64,000 nt of DNA from Dichetophora obliterata (taxonomy: Eukaryota > Arthropoda > Insecta > Diptera > Sciomyzidae): assembly GCA_963920525.1 (NCBI GenBank), contig OY986438.1:100421696-100485695 (forward strand). The letters are read 5' to 3'. Within the stretch, counting starts at the first letter, position 1, and each line of letters starts with the position of its first letter. Of this stretch, positions 1 through 11,253 are shown one piece after another. The notes under the pieces are model-generated. The model was given only the letters and a program-made list of their open reading frames with translations. It was not told where the DNA came from and did not search any database. The position numbers and the translations under genes are program-made.

Positions 1-15
1 GCTCAAACATCATCA

Positions 16-1665
16 ATGATTAAGGGCAGAACTATACAACAAGCCTCTGGGAAATGTAACCAATCCTCTGTAAATGGCTGTTCAAGAGATGATAGGTCTC
101 AAAACATGAAGAATTTAAATCAATTATTTACTTCGGGCTGTGATTTCGGAGAAACTTCATTATCAAACTTCAAAGAGACAAACCCTGCTATTTCCTCCAA
201 CGTTGCTTCTTCAAACATCACTGCTTTTTCGTCAGAATCCTGTTGCGACAGCTGAAACCCAATCTCCTAGTACTCTACATACGCCACTTAGTTTCGATAA
301 TAACGAGATCAAGTTCTGGACTAGCTAAAACTACTACTGGTAATTTAGACAATTTAGTTTCTGATTTAACTACAGGACTTAGTCCTGATTCACAAAATAG
401 ATTTGCTCTTCGTGAAGACTTAACTATTGATGCAATCGATAATAATACCGATAAAAATTCAATTAACAAAATTATTCCCAATGTAAAAAATTCAGTAAGC
501 GGTGGGGGGTTGCCACCTGTTTTAAAAAAGGGTAAAAAGTTTTGTCCACCAATCTTCTTATTTAATGTTGACATTAAAAAACTTGTAGATCGCTTAAACT
601 CAAAATCACCTAAAATTGAATATAAGATAATTAACAAAAGTAAATTCCATTGGCGTCGGAAGCGGGGGGAAAGGTGGGCAGTTGCCCCCACTTTTTTAGC
701 TAGATAAACAATTTAAAAGGAAAAGTTATTCAAAATATCAGTTTTTTTACAACGATAATATTTTTGTATTATATATTTTCCTCTTCTTTCTCTCTTCTTC
801 ATGTTTCATGTGAAGAAATTTTGGTGAACTTTTTTTGCACCACCATTTGTACTGCCCCCCCAGATGAAATTCGCTTCCGACGCGATTGGTAAATTCCAAA
901 GTAAAATATTGTTTGAAGATTTAAAAGTTCATAGTGAAATTATGAACTTATTAAGAAATCAGGGTGTAGAATCTTATTCCTTTAAACCCCGGGAACTTAG
1001 ACAACCTAGTGTTATTCTTCGAGGTCTTTATCATGGTACTAATTTAGATGATTTTAAATCAGAAATTGAGTTGCAAGCCCCAGGTGCACTAGATAAAGTT
1101 TCTAAACTCCAAACACGAAATTCAATACTTAATAACGTAGATACTGGTCTTTTTTCTATAACCTTGTTTTCCGGTTGGGGAGATTGGAAACTTGAGTAAA
1201 ATAAAATATATATTAAATCAGGTTGTTTCTTGGGAAACACCCAAATCAAATTTTAAAGAAATTCAGTATAAACGCTGCCAAAACTGGGGATACATCGCAA
1301 AAAATTGCAACAAAAAATACGCCTGCGTTAAATGTACCAAAAATCATGATCCAGGTAACTGTGAACGTAAAGATGAAAATTCTTAACAGCCATTTTGTAT
1401 AAATTGCAAGCAAGGACATCCAGCGAATTATCGTGGCTGTCCAGCGTTTAAAGAATATCTTCAAAGAAAAAAATCAATACTAAGAGAAGCAAAAGAAAAG
1501 AAATCTACTATTGAAAATAACTTTGTCAGCTATTCATAGATCTAGTTCTCTGATCCCAGGGAAGTCTTCCGCTAGCAACTTTCCAAACTCAAATCATATT
1601 CCAAATCCCACTTTAAACAAGAAAAGATCATCACTCATAGATGAGTTATTTTAAAGATCCCTCGT
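16..1665 (+). pseudogene. Gag-like ORF1 relic (PRE_C2HC region plus zinc knuckles)
   Basis: The nucleic-acid-binding ORF1 protein of the retrotransposon, readable only in pieces. A segment at about 540-648 (PPIFLFNVDIKKLV) continues after a MITE insertion at about 890-1190 as a segment with FKPRELRQPSVILRGLYHGT, which I recognise as the region preceding the zinc fingers in jockey-type Gag (PRE_C2HC-like). CCHC-type knuckles follow: CQNWGYIAKNC and CVKCTKNHDPGNC at about 1275-1370, then CINCKQGHPANYRGC at about 1397-1441. Breaks seen include a frame change near 1195, an in-frame stop at 1384-1386 and the MITE insertion. The 5' end lies outside the window or is degraded beyond recognition. Confidence 0.75.
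649..889. mobile_element. 241-bp MITE with 8-bp target duplication inside ORF1
   Basis: The ends are inverted: the left end reads ATTGGCGTCGGAAGCG and the right end reads CGCTTCCGACGCGATTGG. The flanks are identical 8-mers TAAATTCC (641-648 and 890-897), the duplication size of hAT transposons; a 6-bp TAAATT duplication with longer TIRs is the alternative reading. Removing the insert and one duplicate puts the Gag reading frame back in register, which supports the boundaries. G/C runs (ggggggaaagg, gcccccccag) sit just inside both ends. No coding capacity. Confidence 0.85.
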
Positions 1666-1777
1666 TATCTTCCATAGAAGATAAAACTAAAAAATGTTCT
1701 TTTATGTTATAAATCTCTTCCTAGAGACCAAGCCAAAAATGAGTACATGTGTTTACTCAAAGAAGTTCTGATTAATT

Positions 1778-4684
1778 ATGGGCCATAATTTGCTTAATTT
1801 ACTTACATTTAACGTTAGATCTTTAATTGATAAGAGCAGACAAGTTGATTTATCAACAATCCTAAATCGAAATAATATTGATATTGCATTTTTACAAGAA
1901 ACTCATATTTCTTTAAAATATAAAATCTTTTTGGATACTTATAACTTCATTCGTGACAATTCACCTTTAGGAGTTGGTATAGCTTTTAAAAAAAAAATCT
2001 TAAATATACAACGACGTCCTAATCTCTTATTTCCGAATTGTTTTATTATCATTAGTTTAAATATGAATGCAGACAGTAAAAAAATTCTTTTAGGAAGTTT
2101 ATATTTTCCGAGTAACGCTTCTCCTTCGCTAATGGCAGATTCTCTTACCAAAATTCGGAATTTTTCTCAAAATTTTGGCAGTACTATACTAGGTGGTGAT
2201 ATAAATGCAAAAAGTCCTAATTGGGGTGACTCTCTTGAAAATTTAAATGGTAAATCATTAAATAACTGGCTTCTGTCTTACTCTCTTGACTTTCATAGGC
2301 ACTCAGATATAAATCCTTCGTATCCAAATGGTTCTTCTTTTCTTGATCATTTTTTAATAAGCACCAATATAATCGACATTATAAATGGTAATTTTTCAAT
2401 TTCAAGTCTACCTTCTTTTTCGGATCATTATCCTTTAAAAATTACAATCAGATTACCTGATTTTGATTTTATTGTTGATACTCCAGTTTCTTATTTCTTA
2501 TAAAAACACATCATGGTCTGATTTTCGTTCTGATCTAAATGGAGCTCTTGGAGAAATAACTCCTCCTTCAAATTATAATCTCTCAAATTCTGACATAGAT
2601 CACTCAATTGATTTATTCACAACAGCAGTTGTCTTCACGATAAACTCACATTCAGAAACTATTGAGCTTAAAAATAGAAAAATTATAGTTCCAGAAAACA
2701 TCAAAATTCTTTATAAATTAAAATATCAATGGCAAAAACATTTAAAAAGTATTTATCATCGAAATTATAACAGAAAAAAACTCCGAATATCAACTATTAT
2801 CAGCACAGATTAAATTACTTAATATAATGATTAGAAATCAAATAAAATCTCAACAAGCTTTTGTGCTCAATGAGAAATTATCAAATATAAAACGTGGTCC
2901 TTTTGCATACAAAGAATTACACAGATTCATTAACAGGAATAACTCAAAATTTTGTAATAAGATCGAGAGGAATGATGGTTTTATTTATGACAGTTATGAA
3001 ATAGGGGAGGCTTTCAAAAATCATTTTACGGACATTTATCAGGAAAATATTCCTGTTGAAGCAAATTTTAATACAATTGATACATCAATTGATGAGGTTT
3101 TGTCAGGTTGTTCCAAGCCAGTTTATATTTTTGATTATAATTTTAATTCTATTCAAAATATTTCAGACACTCATTTTACAAATCCTGATAACATACAAAA
3201 TTTAGCAAAGAATTTAAATGCAAGAAAATCAGCGGGGCCAGATTTGATTTCAAATTTTATTATTAAAAAATTTTCAAATTCAGCATTTAGTTTTCTATCC
3301 ATTATTTTTAACAATTGTATAAATAATGGCTATTTTCCGTTAAAATGGAAAATTGCTAAAATTATTCCTATTAGAAAAAAACACGATTCTTTTGCATTAA
3401 ACAATTTCAGACCGATTTCTTTACTGCCTAATTTAGGTAAACTGTTCGAAAGAGTTATTAATTCAAAGATGGATTCTAATATGAACTTAAGCTTTATTCC
3501 TGATCATCAATTTGGTTTCAAACCTGGTCACTCAACTCTTCACGCTTTACTAAAATTACATGATGACGTAATAAGTAATTTGAGGGAAAAATCATGTACA
3601 GTTGCAGTATCACTTGATATAGAGAAAGCATTCGATAGAGATTTTCAGAAAGGACTTATTTACAAATTGATTCATATTAGATTTGATCCCTTCATTATAA
3701 AATTGTTTTCGAGTTTTCTTAGTGATAGGATTTTTTATATTCAAATAAATAATCTAAATTCAAATTTTGGTTCTATTAAAAGTGGAGTACCACAAGGTTT
3801 TATTTTGGCTCCCCATCTTTATAATTTATTAGTTCATGATTTCCCTCACAAAATAAATAGATCCAAAAGCATCGTTTATGCTGATGATTCTCTTATTTAA
3901 CCTTATGAAAATTCTCCTGCTGATGCTCTCCGGCTAGTAAGTACTCATCTTAGAGTAATAAATGACTATTATAAATCTTGGGGCATTACTATAAATGCCG
4001 CGAAATCACAAGCTATATGTATGAGAAATGCTTCAGGTAAATGCAACAGAAAAGTAGTTCCAGAAAGCAAAAGTCTCAAATTGAGTTTAAATGGTGCTGA
4101 TATTCCTTTTCAAGTTAGTATAAAATACCTTGGAATCACATTTAACAAACTTTTCAAGCTTAATGAACATGCTAGATTAACTAAAAAAAAAAATTAATAA
4201 AATTAAAGCAATGTTTTCCAGATTATTTTACTGCAAATCACTAAGTCAAAAAACAAAATTACTTATTTATAAGGTTAGTATTCGCTCTGCAATTTTATAT
4301 GGTTTTCCTATCTGGTTTACAATCTCTCCATCAGTAGCTAAGGAATTACAAATCATCGAAAGAAAAATCCTAAGATCCTGCGTTAACAAGAACTTTGAAT
4401 CGCCTACTAAAAGATTTTCTAATAATTACATATATAATAAAGCTCTTGTAACTCCTCTTTGTAGCTATGCTTTTGATCTTCAAAAAAGATTTGTTGACAG
4501 ACTTGAATTTCACAAATTTTACCTTATTAATGAAATTTATAATCGAGAAAAGGAATTTAATTGGTCTAATTCTTGCTACCTTTCTCCGATTGGTATCTTG
4601 AATGAGACATTATTTAATTCCAACTCCCCAACCGCTTTACCAGAGTTTTATAGAATTAAACTACCTAACATGCATAGAGGCTAA
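1778..4684 (+). pseudogene. ORF2 relic: apurinic endonuclease and reverse transcriptase
   Basis: The N-terminal segment (1778-2503) is an endonuclease/exonuclease/phosphatase domain: FNVRSL, LQETH with the catalytic Glu, GGDINAKSPNWG, and a final SDHYPL with the catalytic His. The middle segment (2827-3900) is a reverse transcriptase: SAGPDLISN, NNFRPISLLPNLGKLFERVI, FGFKPGHST, LDIEKAFDR, SGVPQG and the catalytic YADD near 3878. The C-terminal segment (4211-4684) has the usual thumb/connection region (SIRSAILYGFPIW). Frameshifts lie at about 2465-2500, about 2810 and in the A-run near 4185-4195, with a stop at 3898-3900. It cannot encode an active enzyme. Confidence 0.85.
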
Positions 4685-5088
4685 GTTTTATTATCTTTAA
4701 TAATTCTCACTGATTACTTTATTGTAAACTTATCATTAATTCACATATGCTTGAACTCTTCATGTTTAAATACAAACATTATAAATGTATAGTATTTTAA
4801 TCTTTTGTATTTTTATATTAGTTTTAAGTTGTATACAGTTTATTATGATAATATTTCCTCAAAATCAACATGCAAGTTATGAGCAAAACTTGGTCACTCT
4901 AATTGTCTCAGTTATAAAACTCCTTATAAGATTTCGGTTATTATCAACATTCTATCCTAAGCACGTTGCATATTATTGCCAACTCACTTTAGATAATACA
5001 TTATAGTCTATAATTCAACTTGTTTAACACGATGCAATGTAACTTTAACAAAATTTTGAAGTCTCAATAAATAAATAAATAAATAAAT

Positions 5089-7601
5089 CATGAGAAAATA
5101 AAAAAAAAACAAATAAAATTGTTTTGCCTTCATAGTTGTTGTTAAATTTCTACAAGGCAAAATTGTTGCAATGAGCTTCTCGTCTCCAGCTTTTACAAAG
5201 CGTCTCAAAGTAAAAAATCAAAGTGCATTTTTGAAAAAAAATGTATAAAAAACCCTCTTTTTTTGGCGAAGCTTTCAGCCATACAAAAAAATATATAAAA
5301 GTTTTTTGGCTTTTTATAGGTCTAGTGCTTAACAGAGTCCATAAGGATCACAATGAATCAAGATTCATCGAAGCCGATTTGAAAAATCTTGTTTCGAGAA
5401 AAACGCGATTAAAGATTTAAAGGTGGTTCTTGAATATCACGCGACATACGAATATAATATATGTTATAACTTTTTTCTGTTTGATATTTTTTTCTAAAAT
5501 TTTGTATACGTATTCTTAAAACCTCAGAGAACCATATTCTAAGGAAAAAAATTTATTTTTAATTTCTAGTAACTTAAAGGGTGCCGGACCTAGCATGGTA
5601 CAAAACTTAAACAAAAGTTAAAAATAATATAAACAAATTTGGATCAAATTTCAATACGTTTGAATTTTATGGACAATTGTGTTGTGTACAGAAACTTTCG
5701 GATCACCCTGTATATTCCATAAACAATAAATTCAATCTGAAAAATATTCCTCAAAGGAATATCGAAGGAGAAAGCCAATGGGATAACTTACTTAGTTCCG
5801 TTGCTTAAATGACCCCGACTTGCGGTTGCTGCTAACCTAGAGTAGCTTTTGTAAACTTCTAAAACAACTAAGCATTAAACAGACTTTTTTTTGAAAAAAA
5901 TGTTTATTGGTTTATTTATTGTTTTATGATATCACTTTGTTATTTAATGATTTATGTCATATATTTTTTTACCTTTTTTTATAAAGATATGATTATAATT
6001 ATATAATGTGTAACATAATTGTAAATATTTATAATCATAGTAAATTTTATATATAAATGGATATAATTTTTTTATTTTTACTCATGTATATACGTACATA
6101 GAAAGTGTGCATTTTTTAAATTTTGTTAATATGTTGGTATTTATGTGCTGCGTATAAAAAGTAGCAAATATAATGCTAGGATTTGTTTTTTTTGTTGAAG
6201 CATTACGAAAATGTATGTATGTGTCTATATTCTATGTTCATATATAGCGCTAAACAAGTGCATTAGTGTTGGGTTGGTTAATTAATGCAGATGTTAAAAA
6301 GGAAATATGATGTCAACACAATTAAAACGATTATTAAGTTTATTAAATATTGACGTTTATAAGATCTTCATTTTTAATGGGAGTTTTCTTTAAGGAAAGT
6401 AAGGATATTGTTTTATTAATTAATAAAATACGTATGCTTAGCATAGCTTGTAAAGAGTTAAGAGATTATTTAAACATTGCATTTATATAAATAACATAAA
6501 TTTATATTAGTGATTTTTTTATTGAAATTTATTTTTTGTTTTATTAAATTTTCAGCTAAGAATTAAGTACAATTTAAAGAATTTTTTATTTATTTAAAGC
6601 TAATATATATTTATAAATTTCAAGCACAAAGGAATTTAAATTTACATTTAAATTAAGAAGCTTAAGCTAGAAAATATTTTTACTTATTTATTTGTTTGTG
6701 TATTTTTTCATAGGGTTTGCATAACTTAAATTAGATTTAAACGGAATTTTATTTTTCATTAGAGTACTAATTTCTGAAAACTTTTACAAGTTTGAATGAA
6801 ATTAATTAATTTAATTTTTTTTAATTGCGCTTTAATAAAGGCTTTTCTTTCCTGCAAGGAAGTACTTTATATTGATTTTTTTTAACTGTCATTTTTTTAA
6901 AAAATATATTTTAACAGAACGTTTAAAACTAAAACATTATTCTTTTTTGTTTAAAAAGTATAACAGATATTTACAATTTTTTATTTTGGTTTTTTTGTTC
7001 ATTTTTAACACAATTAATGAATGTTTAAAATGGATTTTCATGTATTTCATATAAGTCGAAAGTTAAGCTATTTTATAAATATATTTGATAGTAACGATAT
7101 TTAAATTCTTTCTTCATTTTGCTTTCTTTGTTCTGCTTTTATTTTGTTTCATGTTTTTTTTTTATTTTGTTTAATTATTTCATTTTATTTTCTGGTTTTC
7201 CTTCTTTTTTGGTTTTTTTAACAGTGTAATTTTGTTTATATGTCCGTGTAAATTTGTGTTTGTGTGTGGGCGCGTGTGTTCTTTTCATAACTTTGGAATG
7301 ATCGTCTGGTTTTATTATCTTGGCTTTTTTAACGTTTTTTAAAATACATTTTTTTTAATTGTAGGAAATTTAGTAGTTTTTGCTGTTTCGATATTTTTCC
7401 TTTTCTTTTTTGCTTTTTTTAAAATTTTAAATGCAATTTTTAAATGGGTTTTTGCAACACTTTAAAAGCCGATTTCATCGAAATAAAAAAAAAAACTTTT
7501 AGCTTTAATTTTTCATTTATATTTGTATAAACAGCACTACAGTTGTCTCTTTCACTCGTTCACACCATTGGAAGCATTCACTATCATTCTGAAGAATATA
7601 A
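5089..7601. other. AT-rich intergenic stretch; transposon-like fragment at about 5220-5720
   Basis: No coding region is supported. The part at 5220-5720 has the look of an insect DNA-transposon remnant: it ends in GGATCACCCTGTATA at about 5701-5715, similar to the ends of several insect TIR elements, but I could not find its other end. From 5880 to 7600 the sequence is simple AT-rich DNA with long T runs, consistent with 3' flank of the minus-strand Mrtf gene. Confidence 0.4.
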
Positions 7602-7740
7602 GTGCATTATTCTGTATCATGGTGAAGCCCACCAATGATGAAAGAGACATGAGAAGCAATACAATTTTGTATGAAAGAAAGTATTGCTTCTCGTGTTTCT
7701 CATCGTTGGTGTGCTTCTTCGTGATGCAGAATAATGCAGT
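7602..7740. mobile_element. 139-bp near-palindromic hairpin MITE, copy 1
   Basis: The whole unit folds on itself. GTGCATTATTCTG at the left is mirrored by CAGAATAATGCAGT at the right, and the inner part GAGAAGCAATAC is mirrored by GTATTGCTTCTC around a central AATTTTGTAT. A second copy lies at 29641-29782 inside another transposon, so this is a mobile family and not a local hairpin. Confidence 0.85.
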
Positions 7741-8973
7741 AAATTAAAATATATGTTTGACGTTTTGTAAGTAGTAGCACTTTTGTGTGTTTATTTGCTT
7801 TGCATAATTTTAAGAGCAAATCTTTTATAAAAAATAAATGTTGCATACTTTCGCGTTTAAGCAGACTCCATGTACTTATTACGGTTATAGCTTTAAAAAA
7901 TATTTAATTATTTTAAATATTTAACGAAGACAATCGTAAACATTTAATATTACATACTTCTATGTGTCTTAACTATGTCAATTCATGCAGCAGGTGTTAA
8001 ACATGCTCGAGGCTGAGTTATGACGCTTGAATAAAGACTATTAAGAAAGGTCTGCATTCAATTGCCTAGGCATAACTTAAAGTATTACACATATGTCGTT
8101 GCATAGTTCAAGGCGCTTTTAAAGAGTTTCCTTACTAAGCATTGTAAATTCAGCAGAAAATCCCTTAACATTTCCTCTTCATACTTATTGCAAGTTTTGA
8201 ATATTTTAGGGGAGTTCTAGTTTTATTCACTTCCACTTGCACATATTGCACAGTTTAAAGAGCATTACATGTAGTTAAAAACTGATATTAATTCTTAATT
8301 AGCAAATATTAGCTTTCAGAAGACTAGCTTAAAAAGAAATCAAACATTTTTTCGTTTTCTACAGCACCAAAAGTACATCAAAAACCCAAAATTTGCTTGA
8401 AATGCTCACTTCCTGTTGCAGGGTGGATGCATTGTATTTATACTAATTTAAAAATGCTGAATATTTTTTAGCGCAATTAACGTAGCAAAGCAATTTAAAA
8501 TAATTCCGTTTGTAAAGTAGCTTGTTGTCAAAAATTTTGTATTGCATACTTTGACCGATCAGCCTTTAAAATATCCAGCTTTCATTTAAGACGATAACAT
8601 CTGCAATAAGGCTCATTTTACTCTTGTTTATCGTAGTCCTCATAAAACTACATGTGAAATATAAACCTACATATAGTGTCTATATATATTATTAATATCA
8701 GATATAAAATTATTACATATGATAATTTATTAAAAAATGGATTCACTTACAATTTGTTCAAATTGCTGCATAGTTAAAGCGCATTTCGTGTAGGCAAGTA
8801 TATTTAGTGCATTTTTTTATTGCATAATGTGTTTTATATTGCATATTTAAAGCCAATTACCTAAAAATCTATCAGTGTTTTGTTCAAGCAAAAGCAGCCA
8901 CAGTGTTTAGCAATAGTCAATATTTTCTGACAATACTCATTACATATTGCATACTTTAAAAGTGGTGTAACTT
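7741..8973. other. AT-rich 3' flank of Mrtf with recurrent TGCATACTTT motif
   Basis: No gene seen. The exact 10-mer TGCATACTTT occurs at 7842, 8543 and 8948 and again at 10382 and 10634. Near copies TGCATATTTA and TGCATATTTC occur at 8840 and 11043. On the Mrtf sense strand this is AAAGTATGCA. If this stretch is transcribed as Mrtf 3' UTR, the motif could be a repeated RNA element; a decayed tandem repeat is the plainer explanation. Confidence 0.45.
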
Positions 8974-10356
8974 CCCTCCAGTACGGCTCACCAGTAACGA
9001 ATGAGTGATTTCACTACACCGAGAAAAATGAACGCCTTAAAATCAAAGAAAAAAGTTCTTGTTAAATTGTAACCAACATATCTTTGCCACAAAAAATAAA
9101 TCGTTGCACTAATGATTAATTTTCAACTATGCAAGTGCTGCATCTTCGAAACAAAAGACTGAAATTCTTTGAAGCTAAATCAAAGAAACAATCTTTGCAG
9201 GAAAGATAAAATATTTGCCGTAACGATATAATTCTTTGTTAACAGGGATTTGAAAAAGTTATGTAAAATCAACAATTTTTCTTTGTTTTTTTGAAGGTAA
9301 GTATTATTGTTTTAAAGACAAAGTCTGTAATTTTAAAGAACTTTTTCTTCAAAATCATATTTGTATACGAATAATATGAAAATTTTAAGTAAAAAATTAT
9401 ATTTTCATTGCCCAAATAAGGTTAATATGTTCTTACACATTAAGCAATAAATAAAGCATTATTGAATTGATGTAATTTGGGCAATGAAAATGTAATTTTT
9501 TAATTTCTTTCTACGTGAAAAATGCAAGTATTTCTATTCAATGCAGCAACATGTTTTTTTAAGACGTACGTCTTTGCGACAAGCATTTAAATTTTTGGTT
9601 TTAAGTATTTTTTTGGGAATCTAATGGTCTGCATCTTTGCCGTAAAGAATATAAGTCTTTGTGCCAAAGTACATTTTTCTTAATTTTACGATTTTTTCCA
9701 TGTTTTTTTTAAGACGTACATCTTTGCTACAAGCATTAAAATCCTTGGTTTTAAGTATATTTTTTAGAATTTAACAGTCTGCGTCTTTGCCGTAACGAAT
9801 AAAACTCTTTGTGCCAAAGCAAATTTTCTTTATTTTTAAGACTTTTGTCCATGCTTTTTTAAGACGTACGTCGTTGCAACAAAAATTTCAGTTTTTGATT
9901 TAAAGTATATTATTCTTGAGAACCTAATAATCTTTATGCCTTTGCCGTAACGCTGTTTTACCTTTTGGGCACATTCTAACCAATAAAAGTCTTTGTGGCA
10001 AAATGTATTTTCTTTGGTTTTACGATTTTTTTCTCTGGGTGTAGCTATCGGTAATCACCTCTGGTATACCTTTCACTCATGAATTCAACACGTTGATGTC
10101 ATTGCCGGTAATGATAACATTACTCTCTGCATTACCATTCCATAGCTACTTCATTAGTTATGTTACCACTAGCTAATACAACTTATACACACTGTACTTC
10201 TTCTTTTTAAATCATTAACTTTTTGATAATTTATGCGGAAGAAAAAAAATTAATGGAATGCGGTTGCATTACCTCGGGTACCAGAATTCACTAGCTACCA
10301 TTCATGCATGAAATCATGACCGTTGAAAGTCATGAGTGATTTCCAGTACTGGAGGG
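8974..10356. mobile_element. Nested TIR elements with internal ~150-bp tandem repeat
   Basis: The outer ends are perfect 11-bp inverted repeats, CCCTCCAGTAC (8974-8984) and GTACTGGAGGG (10346-10356). GAGTGATTTC follows just inside the left end, and GAGTGATTTCC precedes the right end. A second pair lies inside: CTACACCGAGAAAAAT at about 9015-9030 and TTTTTCTCTGGGTGTAG at about 10027-10043, suggesting an inner element of about 1.03 kb. No transposase is encoded. Confidence 0.7.
9545..10030. repeat. Three tandem copies of a ~150-bp unit
   Basis: Each copy starts around CATG(T/C)TTTTTTAAGACGTAC (near 9549, 9700 and 9851) and runs through TTGGTTTTAAGTAT, CTTTGCCGTAA and CTTTGTGCCAAAG to a TTTTACGATTTTTTC-like end. 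The third copy carries an extra stretch after GCCGTAACG. Copies differ at many positions, so the array is old. The shorter CTTTGCCGTAACG motif also occurs upstream near 9215. Confidence 0.75.
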
Positions 10357-11253
10357 TTTATAAACATATTCATTAAAATGCTGCATACTTTTAAGCTCAA
10401 TGCAAGCAAATGAGAATTCTTGAAAAATTGTTATTATTATCTTGCTATTTTCATTCTTTTGAAAAAATCTGTAGATACTTTTGGCTAGTTAAAAAATTTT
10501 ATTATTGCTTGCTGTTATGCGGCTAGCTAGAAACAGCAATAATATTACACAAAACTCTATATTTGTCTGCAAATCTCATTAAATGTTCCATTCTATAAGT
10601 AAAGAAATAAATTTTTTTACATTTTATGGTTTCTGCATACTTTTTAGCGCAAATCATTTACGTAAGCATTCTTAAGAAAGCATAAAATGTGTAACATTGT
10701 ATTTATAAAAGTTTCGAAGCTTCGTCAATGTAAACGTTTTCTGTTGCGAAAATTCTTTGACTTTTACAGAAAAGTGTTTCATATATTTGGGCTGTTTGCA
10801 AATTTGTTTACAGCTATTTATTACATTTGCAAAAAAGGCGTGATATTTTATTATATCTAGTACTTTTATGTGTCTAGCTACAGTTAAAGTTGCGAAAACG
10901 CAATTTTGGTTCGCAATGGGTTAATACCGGCACTAATGATTGTTTTGAGGAGATTTAGCCATTTTAAGCAACATGTTTTCTTTCATTTTAAGCATTCCTT
11001 CAGTCATCTGAACATAATTTCAGCCGTTTATTAACTTTGCGCTGCATATTTCTAGGCTTAGTCGAAAAACTTCACTCAACCTTTACTTCGAAAAGCATTT
11101 TTTCGTAAACAATTAACGACTACATATATATATATAAGTAAAGTTGACTTAAAACTACAGCAATTTAATTAATTTTACCAAGCTTTGCTTACTTTTAGGC
11201 GCCTTGAAAATACAAAAAATACAAATCTAAGCCCTACCATTGCCAGCAACAGT
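10357..11253 (-). other. Probable Mrtf 3' UTR or immediate 3' flank
   Basis: The sequence directly downstream of the Mrtf stop codon on the minus strand. It is AT-rich, has no supported ORF, and carries two exact copies and one near copy of the TGCATACTTT motif (10382, 10634; 11043). The 3' end of the transcript cannot be placed from sequence alone because AATAAA-like hexamers are frequent here. Confidence 0.4.

Larger units (their letters stand above)
1..5088 (+). mobile_element. Degenerate jockey-like non-LTR retrotransposon, 5'-truncated by the window edge
   Basis: Two consecutive open-reading-frame relics are read on the plus strand: a Gag-like ORF1 with zinc knuckles, then an ORF2 with an apurinic endonuclease followed by a reverse transcriptase containing YADD. 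The 3' end is a short AATA/TAAA run at about 5065-5088, as expected for target-primed insertion. This ORF order is that of the jockey group of LINE-like elements. The copy is dead: ORF1 has several breaks and ORF2 has at least three frameshifts and a stop. A 241-bp MITE sits inside ORF1. It lies in the 3' flank of Mrtf, in opposite orientation to it. Confidence 0.85.

Noticed and set aside
275..691. 138-codon minus-strand ORF at the window start
   Set aside because: It is antisense to the Gag relic and spans the MITE junction; no independent support.
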